Below the pieces are notes generated by a model that did not search any database, was not told where the DNA came from, and saw only the letters and a list, made by a program, of their open reading frames with translations. Positions 1-11,616 of a stretch of 64,000 nt of DNA are shown in pieces. Position 1 is the stretch's first letter. Every line of letters begins with the position of its first letter. The DNA lies in assembly GCA_021613535.1 (NCBI GenBank), contig CP075492.1, forward strand, positions 310,001 through 374,000, written 5' to 3'. The DNA comes from Adineta vaga. Its lineage: Eukaryota > Rotifera. The translations under genes and the position numbers were made by a program.

Positions 1-823
1 AAATTCCATAGTTGACAAGTGTCTGGTAACTTATTGACGATTAGATTGACCAGTTTCGATGAACAAGTTTCACCTAGAATAGAAGTTTATTCCTATTGTT
101 TCTGATAAGTTTCGGATAAGTTTTACTAACCACCAGTAGTAACTGAGCGCAGATACTTCAAATTCTTGAAATCGCTCTGTGTACTCAGAAAAGTAAAGAA
201 ACTGTGAAGCAAACTTGGAACAGTCGTAATCGAAGTAATTTGTTTGTCTTGAATAATATTGAGCAGATAGTCAAACTGAAGAATTCCTCTGGGACGTAAC
301 ATAACTAACGCACCTCCACTAGTCAGAGCACCCATTATATCTTGCAAATGATCATCAAAAGAGCAGCGTGACATCTGAAGAATTCTATCGTCTCTATTTA
401 TAATGTTTGTGAAACTTAATGAGTCTATCATATGAGTAATATTTCGATGACGAATTTTGATCTACAAATAAGTAGAAAAATCGCTGTTAGACTTTTCCGA
501 TTACAATATATTGTTTCACAAACCGCTTTCGGTACTCCAGTTGAGCCACTTGTAAAAATGATGTAAGCAATATTTTTTGGTGTTACTACAATGTTTGACA
601 ATTGATCACAGCCAATATTATTTTGATTGTCATTATTAGTTAATATTAAATCAACATTCACTACGATTGTTTCATTATGTATCATAGTCTTTGTTAACCA
701 ATGAGCAATAACAAGATGACTTTGAGTCTGCTCGACAAGTGTATGCAGACGATATGAAGGGTCTCGAGGTGATAATGGACAATATACACCACCTACCATT
801 TCTATTGCCATTATACCAATTAC
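1..823 (-). CDS. NRPS unit 1: adenylation-domain core (partial, cut by window edge)
   Basis: Three exons carry the front half of an amino-acid-activating A domain: 823-524 (exactly 100 codons), 461-131 and 73-1. Exon 823-524 encodes motif A2 (AGG-type VGGVYCPLSPRDP) and the P-loop-like motif A3 TSGSTGVPK. Exon 461-131 encodes A4, with SFDDH, where the aspartate is the expected contact to the substrate amino group. The exon at 73 restores the GGE motif after a 57-bp intron (74-130). The window ends just before motif A5 (N-YGP-E), so three of the specificity positions are missing. The first 100 codons are closer to unit 3 (both start VIGIMAIEM) than to unit 2. Introns are GT-AG. It follows the C exon 2608-885 in phase 0. 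Family assignment is firm; the substrate is unknown. Confidence 0.85.
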
Positions 824-884
824 CTAGAATGAACAACAATTTCTCCTAAATTCTAAGAGACACTCTTCTCATTCATCAACTTAC

Positions 885-2608
885 CATTGATATACTTCTC
901 TCCACACATTGACAAATAATATCACCAACATTTACACGATATTCATTCAATAGAGTCAAAGACAATACTTGAACATAATATAACAGTTCACAATATGTCA
1001 ACGACTGTTCATCTAGTTCCACAGCTAACTTTTGTGAATAGATCATCGCTTTAGAAACAAACTCATGATGAATACATTGGACAGATGGAAATGATATTTG
1101 TGTATTATTCATTGATTGTACAAGTAATTGTTCAGTTGGTAGTGTTAATGATAATTCATACAGTGGTTTCTTCGATTGACTATCAATAATAGATGCACAT
1201 AGATCATACAACAGTGAATGAAATTGTTGTGAAATCTTATTCACAGTTTCCACGTGAAACAAATCCAATGATGCATCGATTGTACATGAAAGTTCATTAG
1301 GATCCAAAGTATGATGAAAAGTGAGAATAAAATCAAATTTACTCATCACTTCATCTTCACTAATCTCAATCGAATATGGTGCTAAAATAAGTTCACTATC
1401 ACCAAGATTTACTTTGTCTTGATCGTCATTTGTCATCGATGTTATAAACTGGAATGATGTATCAAGAAATGCAGGATTTGATAGATGAGGATGTTGTGCA
1501 AGAATACGTTGAAGTGGAAAATATGAATATTTCATAGTATTTGTCATCAAGACTCGCATTTGTTGAGTGAATTGATGAAACGAAGAATGAGGATCAAATT
1601 GACATCGAAGAGGAATAGCATTGACAAACATTCCAATTAGAGATCTAAATTCATCTCGATAACGTCCATCTGTATTCATTCCAATGCATAGATCTTGTTC
1701 TCCATTGGTTAATTTGAATAAGAAGATGAAATAAGTCATGAGTGACAAATAGTCAAGTGACATGTTATTTGTCGATGCATATGTAAGAAAGTATTGTGAA
1801 AGATCTTGTCCAAAATCAAACGAAATAGATGTTCCACGACCAGTTCGATGTTCATTTGCAAGACGATATCGATCATATGGTAATGAAAGAGATTGATCAA
1901 GTTTACAGTCATGGAGAGCATCAAGCCAAAACATTTCTGCACCAGTCATTGGCATTTGTTTTTCGATAGCAGCATCTATATAGAAGAACAAGTGACAAAT
2001 GAGAAAGAAAACGTGCGATGTTGAGGATGTATACTTACAATCAAGATAACGAAGGTTCGTTTCATCATTGTTGTCGTTAAGTAATTGACTTGTTGTATAT
2101 GCTTGATTAAGATCATGAAGAAATATATGCATTGATGGAAAATCAAATGCTGCATGATGAAAATTGAAGATGATTATATCTTTATGATGAAGTAGATGAT
2201 CGGAAGAGATGTGTTTGTAATAGACAAGATGACATCGAAAGACAAGACCTTGAGTAAGATTGAAGAGTTGAGGATTTCGTTTTTCTTCATGTATGATATT
2301 GTTGAGTTGTTGTTGTGTTTCATAAGTACTCTCAATAAATGTAAATAATGTCTTTTGATCTGTGGTAATGTCTATGATTCGTTGCATCAATATATTTTTA
2401 TCTTTGTCGAAAATGAATGCTGTATGAAGTGCAAGATGTTTGCTGATAGTGAGATCGAGTGCATGTTGAAGTTGTTTGACTGATATAGTATTGTTTGTAG
2501 AAAGGTGATAAACGAAAGGCATGTTATAGATTGCTACTTGTGGTTGATCAAGATCGAATCGCATCTGTTCACCGAGCCAAATGCGAGCTTGTGCATATGA
2601 TGCTGGTG
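885..2608 (-). CDS. NRPS unit 1: condensation domain plus start of A domain
   Basis: A C domain that would form the peptide bond between two carrier-bound residues. It opens with the C1 motif SYAQARIW. It has the catalytic-type HHAAFD motif (HHxxxD kept, the usual final G is F), then LPYDR and the IGMFVNAIPLR stretch. It ends with the A1 region (LTYCELLYY). A 63-bp GT-AG intron (1976-2038) joins to give YLDYAAIE; because 63 is divisible by three the frame reads through it. The exon starts after AG at 2609-2610 with two bases of a split codon, matching the phase-1 donors of upstream C exons. It ends in phase 0 at ATG|GTAAGT. It is almost identical to the unit 2 copy. If the gene is not spliced from upstream, an ATG at 2651 could be a start, giving an odd MAFLFL leader. 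Confidence 0.85.
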
Positions 2609-3020
2609 CTATAGTTATCATAGCACATTTGTGTAAGAATAAAAACGCCAATGATGTAGAGGTGCTGAGGACGCACTCTCCCGAGTGATAGTTTCATGGG
2701 GTGTCTCTCTCTCTTTTACAAGTACGTTCAGTATTCATGCGAGTGGTAGCTAAGTACTCTCTTCAAAGATGAGCTATGGATAAAAAATAAAAATATATGA
2801 GTGGCCTAAATCACTCCACAGTTATATCAGAAGTGCCTGTAAAGTATTTTTAAATACTTGAAATATTTAATACGATTATCCTTTAGAACTCTAATTGAAG
2901 TACAGAGTGAATTCGACGTTAAGTAGCGATCCAGTAAGTTTCAGCTTTTATATAGAAAATACTTCACCATGTCTCTCTTTCGATATATATATTTACACTA
3001 ATCCCAAGGGGGAAAAAGCG

Positions 3021-3210
3021 GATTTAAATCAGTTAGAAATCAAATTTAAATCAAACAAATCACTTTAAATCAATTAAATCACCTTAAATCATTTGAATCA
3101 CTTTTAAATCAATTGAATCATTTAAATCACTTCTAAATCAATTAAATCATTTAAATCACTTCTAAATCATTTAAATCATTTAAATCACTTCTAAATCATT
3201 TAAATCATTA
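3021..3210. repeat. Left subterminal array of TTTAAATCA-like repeats
   Basis: About fifteen head-to-tail variants of TTTAAATCA/CTTTAAATCA run from just inside the left terminal repeat. A shorter array lies inside the right end (7637-7733). Repeated short motifs just inside both ends are typical of transposase binding sites; that role is inference. Confidence 0.8.
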
Positions 3211-3874
3211 CAAAAACTCTATGAAGTTATTACTGCAACTAATACAGTTAAAACATATCACACTTGTACACGTTACTGGATGCTCATGTGATATTGCGGA
3301 GCGAAAATAACTATTTCTTCGGTTTGATTTTATGACAAACATGTGCTTTCTATAGTCGTATAATATCTCGATACATAATTTCCTTTTGTCTGTCTACTTG
3401 AAATCTACTAAGACAGAACGCAAGAGAATTTTTTTTCGGTTCGTTGTTATCAGTAAGACGGAGAAATAAAGAGAAAATATTTTCTCTTCTTCTCGATTCG
3501 TTGTCGCATGTTCATTTTCATCTCATCGATATTCTAATTCAATACGTCTTCTATTCATTTGCATCCTATATACGAACTATTGTATTCTACGTACAAACAA
3601 TATTGTCTAAGAAAATAAGGAATTGAAGAAATAAATCATTTATAAGAATTCTTTTCATTTAGCAACGATTGATTAAGTTCGAAGATGATGAGTTCTATAA
3701 CGTCATACATTAATTTGTTGCGGTTCAACTATTAAACATTTTCAACTATTAAAATGATTATAATATAAGCAAATAAGTGATATATGGCAGTGATCATCTC
3801 AAAATATATTCCATGCGTTCCTGATCGATTCTTTTGTTATTTATTATATCTTCTTTGATGAATTCAAATTTCAG

Positions 3875-6800
3875 ATGACTTTTCCTCTTCCAACTAATTC
3901 TCTTCTATTTTCTGGAGATTCATTCTACAGCATCGTTAAACAATTCTGTGGTGTTGAGGCGGTGGAATTACTTAAATTTCAGTTAATTGATACCTCAATG
4001 GATTTACTTGAAATCGATGATATCTTTTCCATTCTCTATTTCGAATCTGATCAAACTGATACGCTTAAACAAATATTAGGTTGTCCATGTAAAGATGAAT
4101 TTGGTAATTATTCATTCTTCGTTATGCCAGGAATTCGTTTGAAACTTAACAAATTTATTCATACACTTCGTTCTCTTCTACCAACTACTAATTCTGCATC
4201 GACTACCAAGTGCCTGACAATATCTTCTGATCTCATTCAACAATATCCGTTTCTGATTGATCTTATACATTGCCTCGAATCAAACTTATTCTCTAAATTT
4301 GTTTTGGACTTTGTTTCAAATATGACGTCGAATTTAACACGTTCAAAGAACTGCTTTCGTTATCAACAATCTGTGAAAGACTTTGCGACATGTCTTTACA
4401 TTCTGGGAGGAAGAACTGCATACGAGTTCATACGAATCAACATTCCAGGATCTATATCTAGTTTAACCAGCCTTCGAACAATCATTAGATCTTCAAAAAA
4501 TGAATATATTGAAGGTGAATTCTACTATGATCGTCTTAACTATTATATGGATTCGTTTAAATGCATATATGCATCCGTGGGAGAAGATTGTACTGGCGTA
4601 GTACAAAAAATACATTATGATGTTCATTCAAATTGCTTTACAGGATTCACGCTTCCACTTACAGATGGATTTCCTTCGACGCGATATTTCTCTACTGATA
4701 TATTAGCTGATCTTGAAATATGGTATAATCAGGTGGATAAAGCATCTCTTCTCAACGTATATGTCGTGCAACCGTTGTGTCCTACAACTCACACTTCACC
4801 CTCACCATTTATTCTATCAGCGTACGGTACAAACGGCAAGTATACCGCTCAAGACATTCTTAAAAGATGGTTCACCATATTTGATTCGTGTTTGAAGAGA
4901 AATATTAGGATACTCGCATTTTCAACGGATTGTGATCCTAGAAGCCTAAATGCGATGCGTAATGCAATGGGATTTTTTTCAAAATCAGTATTGCAATTAG
5001 AAGAACATCCACAGCATTTCGAAATTTCGTTTTTGAAGGTCAGTACACTATTAAAACGTTTAGGTTAAAAGCTATACGCTGGTTTTATTCGAAATATTTA
5101 GAAAAAAAATAATATCGTAATTATTTGAGTGGTAAAAAGATCTTAGACTTTTACAAACTTCGAACATTAATGAGACATTCTCGTGCAATAGAAAATACGT
5201 GAAGCTAACTGAATGGCCCTGATTTGATGGTTCCTTGTATTAGATAAGCTTAACTAAGTATAGCGATGAACTATTTTGTCAATCTGACGAAAAGCACCTC
5301 TATTTATATGCTAATTTTGTCTACTGATGAAAATCCTTCTACTTCGCAACAGCAGACACATGTGTTTGATCAAACATATACAGAATAGTCTGAAATATTA
5401 GAGGTGTTGAATGGTTAATAGCTTCTGCTAGTGGTGTTGTTTGAGTGAATAGCATCGTTTAAAAATGAAATGGGTATTTCATGACTGAATTTTGTTCCTA
5501 TCTCCCTGTTACGTATAAATAAAAATTTTTAAATTAAACTAATAAAAAACGAATCCAGTTTTCAATTCGACTTAAGAACACATGTTTTTATATTTTTATG
5601 AACTCTTTGATATTTTTTTCTAATATTTAGAATAGTTCATGGTTTTTTCTAAAACCACAACAACTTTTTGTCTGTTTTCAAGATGGTGTGCATATATGCA
5701 CCAAATTACGCAATCGTCTTTTGGATTCAGCAATTACACTACTGATAGGAGAAAAATATGCAAGTGTTGATTATCTTATGGAATTGATTAACAAATATTC
5801 AAAGCTCGATCATGCTCTAACAGTATCCGATGTCCTTCAAAACGATAAACAAAACTATTCATCTTGTGAAAAGATATCAAATGATGCTGTTCTTACTTCT
5901 CTTAAAAAAATTGCAAATTCTGAAGCATTACAAGCCTATCTACAAGTAATATTTCATCGATTTCTGTATTCATATAACTCACGAGAAACAATTTAATTCG
6001 ATTTAATCTTTGGTTCATTATAAAAAACAGTACTATGATGAAATCTTTTTTATAAGAATAGTCCTAAATTATCTTAAGGCTGCAGCTTTGATTCTGTCTC
6101 AAATTCTATGGAGTGCTTAAATATTTTTATTTAAATTTGATAGATTATTCGATTTGCTCGTTTGGCATTCGTCGAAAAACACACTTCTATTATTGATCGC
6201 TTATACTATTCGTGGACTGCTGTCTTTATAGTTCGTCTTTGGTCTTCATGGTTAGAAATTACAACTTATGCTGATCTAGAAGAGATAATGTCACATTTGT
6301 TACCATCCAATTCCATGGGATCTTTTTCTAAATCAAGCTTGTTCATAACCATGCCAGCTCTTTTTTCACTTGAACTAAATGTTCATAGCTTGACATACCT
6401 TGTAGTACTTGTATCAGAGCGAATGATAACTGAAGAAGCTCTAAATGTGTCGTTATATAATTCACAAATATGCGAGCAAACGTTCCGAGCGGCACGATCA
6501 ATGTCTGGTCCATTCTCATCTATTGTGAACTTTTCCGTTGATGAATTTCTTCAACGTGTCGAGAAACTAGCTGCTCTTCAAGCTATTAAATCTTCGTCTG
6601 ATTCTAATAATAACAACCTTATCTTTCCTAAACACCACAAACATTCACAACAAAAACATCAAGTACCTGTGATGAATATGACAACCGCGATCACAGAAAA
6701 ATTAATTCAAGTTACAGTTTTTAGTGCTTATCTTCAAGCTTGTCAAATTCTTTCAAGTTGCAACCTGTCGATCCTCAATCCTTATGATACAACTATATCT

Positions 6801-7205
6801 TTCGAAGAAGTGAATCATTTAGCATTTCAAAAGTTAACAAGATCACACTGTAAAACTTTTAGCCAGAAAGATTCTCAATTGAATAATAGCAAACAAGAAG
6901 ATGATGATGATTATGAAGAATATTTGAGCCAGAAACAGTCCAGTAGAAATAATAATTTTGATGACTACGATGAATCGATATCAAGTGATGAATCAAATAC
7001 TGATGTTCTTCCTAATGTTTCAAATTCAATATTTCGCGGAATGCGCATCTTTGACTCTATCAACAGCCATCAAAATGCATCGTTTTTTTCTGTTGAAGTA
7101 AATGGTCAGAAGAAATTCATGCATAAACAAGCTGCAAACTGGTATTTTTCCAAAAGAAAACCTACTTTATCTTCTGATCGATCAGTTAGAGTTCAAAAGA
7201 AGTGA
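3875..7205 (+). CDS. Transposase-like protein of the intron transposon (three exons)
   Basis: Predicted exons are 3875-5038, 5631-5945 and 6144-7205, all joined in phase 0, giving about 846 residues. The donors are AAG|GTCAGT and CAA|GTAATA, the acceptors TTTAG|AAT and GATAG|ATT. Extending exons 2 and 3 upstream to these acceptors brings in continuous coding sequence (exon 2 begins NSSWFFLKPQQ; exon 3 begins IIRFARLAF). Conserved-looking acidic motifs could be an RNase-H-like DDE/D triad: GEDCTG (exon 1), FSTDCDPR (exon 1) and CEQTFR (exon 3). QDGVHICTKLRNR lies between them. I recall similar proteins from cnidarian and other invertebrate genomes as repeat-derived, without a firm superfamily name. 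The C-terminus is acidic then basic. No frameshift or stop is seen, so the element may be active. Confidence 0.75.
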
Positions 7206-7399
7206 ATTATCTATTTCGTTTGTTTTCTACACATATACAATGTATGTGTATAATAAAAAAGAATGACCATTTCATTTTTCTCTTTCTCTAATTAACATAC
7301 TCAACTAACATGCAGTTCATCTTACGATAATAATACATATATCCTTAGCTAAAATGCTACTCAAAATAAAAAACATTTCATTCTAAATGTTTTCCTGAG

Positions 7400-7401
<2 letters not shown>

Positions 7402-7431
<30 letters not shown>
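7402..7431. repeat. (AT)n microsatellite
   Basis: About 30 bp of pure AT dinucleotide inside the transposon, downstream of the transposase stop codon. Confidence 0.9.
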
Positions 7432-7434
<3 letters not shown>

Positions 7435-7636
7435 CATGCATTAGATAAACTAAAATTTATGGCTTGTTTATCCTTCGATCCCTATGTTTTCGTATGTGCA
7501 GATTGATCGCTTATTTCGATAATTACTTGATAGACTAACTGGATAAAAATTAGCACGAACATTTATACGATACATGCATATTTCTAGGGAAATAGTAATC
7601 TTATGTCACCGTAAAGTCCTCATACGCTGCTCGATT

Positions 7637-7733
7637 TATATGAGTTTTAAACCACTTTAACTCATTTAAATCATTTAAATCATGTAAATCAAATAAATCA
7701 CCTTAACTCATTTAAATCAAGCAAATCATAAAT
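7637..7733. repeat. Right subterminal array of TTTAAATCA-like repeats
   Basis: Seven or so variants of TTTAAATCA in the same + strand orientation as the left array, ending next to the right terminal inverted repeat. Confidence 0.75.
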
Positions 7734-8259
7734 CGCTTTTTCCCCCTCGACTAATCCCTTCGTTTTCTTTAACAAAGAAAGTAAATGAACTACATATACT
7801 ATAGGTAGAAGCAGAAGCAAATAAAATATATTCTCTATGAGAAACTAAAACGAACTAGATTTTGTCTTTCGAACACTCACAAATGAATCAAACAAGTGTC
7901 AACTATATATCTTTCATAGCTGCGATGGCTAAGTGCTTATGTTGTTTAAGATAAATTGAAACTATATTCTGTGCAAACGTCAGTGGCATCATTCATAGAA
8001 TAAATCTCAACAAATCAAGAACGAAATACTTCTCATAATTCTTACACTAGGGCATGGCCTACAATGTTAGTCACGATTTTAGAGAGGAGGAGTGCAAATA
8101 TCACTGTCTATAAAGAGAGAAAAGCTGTAGAGAGCAGTTTGATATGTAAATCATAACAATTATAGTTGTCATCTACACAAGACACGTCTATGAAAGATTA
8201 TTCGTAATATGGATCATCAACAACAATAAAATTTTAATCACAACAAGACAGAAACCTAC

Positions 8260-9767
8260 CTTCACTTGTGATATTTGATTGTCGATCAAATATAACATCA
8301 TCGATTTCCTTAGCTTCCTTCGGCAATATAAGATCAAGTTTCGATACAGCTGTCCCACACATGTTCACTTCATCCACTATTCCATTCGATACAAACAATT
8401 GTTCAATACAATACGAAAATCGTTCACCTATATCTGTAACAGTTCCATCATCAAATAAATCATGAGAACATATAAAATACAATGATAATCTATTGTTTTG
8501 TAATGTTGGATTATAAACAAATGTTAACATGAAATCAAATTTAGCTATTTCATCTGATTGTTCTAATGATACTTCTTCTAATTTTGTATCATTCATCGAT
8601 AAGGAACTCTCACTTTCAGATAAAGTGATAAAATCGAACATTGTTTCCAAAAATGTAAGATTCGATTGGTTGGCATGAAAGTCATTAAGAATATGTTGAA
8701 GTGGATAATGAGAATGTTTAAGTATTGATAAACACATTTCTCTTACAGAATGAACAACTTCATCAAATGACCAATCTCCATTGAGTTGAATACGATATGG
8801 TAATGTTGCTACAAACATTCCTATCATATTATACAATTCAGATCGATATCGATTGGCATTTATACTACCAACACATAAATCAGTTTGATTGTGAGATAAT
8901 TTAAATAGAAATACATAAAATATCGATAGTCCAAGTTGAAAAATGTAAGATGATGTGATGATGCATAGTTTAGAAATGATGTACATGTAACATCATTTAG
9001 TATTATTTGAGTTGTAGCACCTAAGCCAGATCGATGATGAATTGATGAACGAGATCGATCATATGGTAATGATAATGAATGTTGAAGATCACATCCTTGA
9101 AGTTGAGAATACCAAAACTCACGAGATAAGGTCATATCCATGACATGTTCATGAACAGAATAATCAACATATTGAAATGAATTGTCATCTAGAGATAGCG
9201 AACTATGATCTTGATAAGCAAGAGAAAGATCACGAATAAAGATTGATGTTGATGCACCATCAAAGAAAGCATGATGAACAGTAAATAATATTAAATCATC
9301 TCTATTCAACATATCATCTTCTTCATTTGAACTGTGTGTGTGAGAACGAAGAATATGACAATTAATGACATGTCCTTTTGATAAATCAAATAAATCACAT
9401 TTATTCAAGATTCTCTTCACAATTTCATTCATATCGCCATCTTCTCTGGAAACATTCACTATTGAAAAACCAAATGTTTCACTATTATTGCTTAAAGTAT
9501 TCATATCTCGACAATCTTGTACAATAATACCATTTTGATCAAGATAAAGTGCTGTTCTCAGAATCTGATGTTTTCTAATGATACATTGATATGCATGATA
9601 TAATCGTGAAATTGATATATGATGGTCATTTATCGATGATAGACGATATATTAATGGAATAACATACATATTTGTATTGTTATCTGTCGAAGAAGAAGAA
9701 GAAGAAGAAGAAGAAAATCGAATATTTTCATCTAAGAAAATGCGTTCTTGAGCAAAGGATGCTTTCG
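8260..9767 (-). pseudogene. NRPS unit 2: second condensation domain (C'), one-base frameshift
   Basis: A second C domain directly after the T domain. It has SFAQERIF at the start, the complete HHAFFDG catalytic motif, LPYDRSR, then IGMFVATLPYR and a poly-Ser stretch from nine GAA repeats (9689-9715). The exon runs from an acceptor at 9769-9768 to a donor at 8259-8258, phase 1 at both ends. The reading frame breaks at an A run of five (8939-8943) where unit 3 has six. The exon is therefore 1508 nt where 1509 is needed. Otherwise it is almost identical to unit 3. It looks like an LCL-type C domain and not an epimerase, because it keeps the IGMFV-TLP stretch. The break could be real or a homopolymer sequencing error. 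Confidence 0.8.
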
Positions 9768-9823
9768 CTAAAGTGAGAAATAGAATGTGGTTATTAGAGT
9801 ATTTTTGAGATTATATTTGTTAC

Positions 9824-11558
9824 CTGTAAGGATATTTAATGAATGCCAAGAATGATCATCTTTACTCAATTCGGTATTGAGAATCTGATGAATAAGTTTT
9901 GCATGATCAATGATAGTTGGATGTTGAAATAGATCAGTAATAGCAATGGAATTTATTTCTAATCGAAATTCTACTTTATAGTGATGTAGAAGTTGCATAA
10001 TAATTAATGAATGGCCACCAATAGAGAATATGTTTGTATTAGTAGAGATTTGTTTTTGTTTCAATAGATCACACCATATATGATGAATAATAGATTCAAT
10101 TTTATTTGTTGGTTCTACTAAATCGTTAGTATTGTTGAGTTTAGTTGAAGAGAGAACAAGGGAATCAGGTGAGGGCAATCGTTTTCGATCAATTTTTCCA
10201 TTTGGATTGAGAGGTAATTTATCAAGAATAATGAAACGAGATGGAATCATATGCGGTGGAAGATGTGATTGACAATATTCATGTAATTCGTTTTCGCTGA
10301 TGACTGAACTTTGAACATAAGCAACTAAATGATCTTCACCCCATTTCACCACAACACAAGTAGATATCGATGTAATACTAAGTAGGCATCGTTCAATTTC
10401 ACCAAGTTCAATCCTTTGTCCATGTAGTTTGATTTGAAAATCTTTTCTTCCCTCATAATAGACAAGACCATTACGATCTAATTTGACAACATCGCCAGTT
10501 TGATAAAACTTTTGTTCATCGATTTCAAGAATAACTTTTGTGGTCAGATCGTTACGATAAAGATAGCCAGCGAATACACCGCCACCACCAATAAATAGCT
10601 CACCTTGTTGGCCAACGGGCACGTGTTGAAAATACATATCCAATACTTTATAATGTTCATTAGGTAGTAATCTTCCAAGAGCGATAATTGATTCACTGGA
10701 TCTGGAACTTATACGATGATAGAAGGAAACAACTGTGGTCTCAGCTGGCGCGTATATATTGTACAGAGTACAGTTGTTGTCAATGTGGCTTTGTAAGCGA
10801 TGAACAAGTCGTTTCGATATAGGTTCTCCTAGAAAGCTTAGATGTGTTTTCAACATACTTTTCATAGTTAACTTACCTCCAAAGCACAGTGATCGTAGCG
10901 TTGACAAAGAATCGCAGTGTAGACGTTCAATAGCATCACATAAATAATCTAAGAAGGTTGGAACTGGTGCAATACATGTAATTTTTTTAGTTTCGCATAT
11001 GTTCATAAAATACAAAAAGTCCATGTTTCCATATGGATGTAAAAGCACAAGAGATGAAGACAAAAATAAACTACCAATGATCTCCATGGTATGCACATCA
11101 TATGTAGGAGCACATATTTGCGCCATAACATCATTTTTCAACAGTATTCCACTGTGTTGTAAACTTCGTATAAAATTTGAGAAATTCCGGTGCCTAGTTT
11201 GAATCTGGAAAAAAGCAACAAACTGAGGGTGACTCAATACAAAGTGTTAACAACATACTGCTTTTGGTACACCTGTCGAACCACTTGTGAAAATGATGTA
11301 AGCTATATTATCAGATGATACCGTTATCTTTGAAAGTTTCTGTGACTCGATATCGCCACTGAAATCTGTATCAGTCAGCAATATATCAATATCCAATAAA
11401 TTCTGAAGGTCAGAGATCTTTGCTACAGTTGGCTGATGAACAATAACAACGTGAGACATCGTTTGTTGTACAAGAGCATGTAACCGATCTTCTGGATCTC
11501 GAGGAGATAACGGACAATATACACCACCTGCCATTAGAATTCCCATTATGCCAATTAC
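9824..11558 (-). CDS. NRPS unit 2: adenylation and thiolation domains
   Basis: Exons are 11558-11259 (A2-A3, 100 codons), 11214-10877 (A4) and 10828-9824 (A5-A10 plus T). The 48-bp intron 10829-10876 is in frame and, once removed, restores the GGE motif. Visible motifs: TSGSTGVPK (A3), TYDVH (A4, substrate Asp), NIYAPAETT (A5), YQTGD (A7), GRKDFQIKLHGQR (A8), NPNGKIDR (A10, catalytic Lys) and IGGHSL (T domain, phosphopantetheine Ser). It needs a phosphopantetheinyl transferase, not encoded here. A hand-read specificity code is D-V-M-A-L-F-I-V-V-K, with no match I recognise. The T domain ends at a phase-1 donor that leads into C'. The A core differs strongly from units 1 and 3, whereas A8 to T is nearly identical to unit 3. 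Confidence 0.88.
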
Positions 11559-11616
11559 CTAAAACACGAGAAACTTCCTGATTATAAACATCAAAAAATT
11601 ATCCAACGCAACCTAC

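Larger units (their letters stand above)
2997..7758. mobile_element. Intact DNA transposon (3006-7749) with 9-bp target duplication
   Basis: The 9-bp duplication ACTAATCCC lies at 2997-3005 and 7750-7758. The element has imperfect terminal inverted repeats: AAGGGGGAAAAAGCGG at the left, and the reverse complement of the right end reads CGAGGGGGAAAAAGCG. Inside each end lies an array of a TTTAAATCA-like 9-mer. One spliced transposase gene (3875-7205) fills the middle. The unoccupied site with a single ACTAATCCC is present in this window at 13737-13745 in the homologous intron, which fixes the ends. The 9-bp duplication recalls Mutator-like elements, but the transposase does not look like a MULE and I leave the superfamily open. 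Confidence 0.9.
2609..8259 (-). other. NRPS intron between units 2 and 1, enlarged by a transposon
   Basis: This is the stretch between the donor at 8259-8258 (GAAG|GTAGG) and the acceptor at 2610-2609. Without the 4744-bp transposon and one 9-bp duplicate it is about 0.9 kb. It then matches the intron between units 3 and 2 (13341-14241) nearly base for base, including flanks on both sides of the insertion. Donor and acceptor are both phase 1, so splicing keeps frame. The alternative is that it is an intergenic region with a promoter for a separate unit 1 gene. I see no coding sequence in it other than the transposon. Confidence 0.6.

Noticed and set aside
3021-3210. CRISPR-like array
   Set aside because: The 9-mers are contiguous and variable without unique spacers; they sit inside transposon ends.
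8268-8465. Open frame antisense to C' (also 14196-14447)
   Set aside because: Shadow of the C' exon on the other strand; duplicated only because the exon is.
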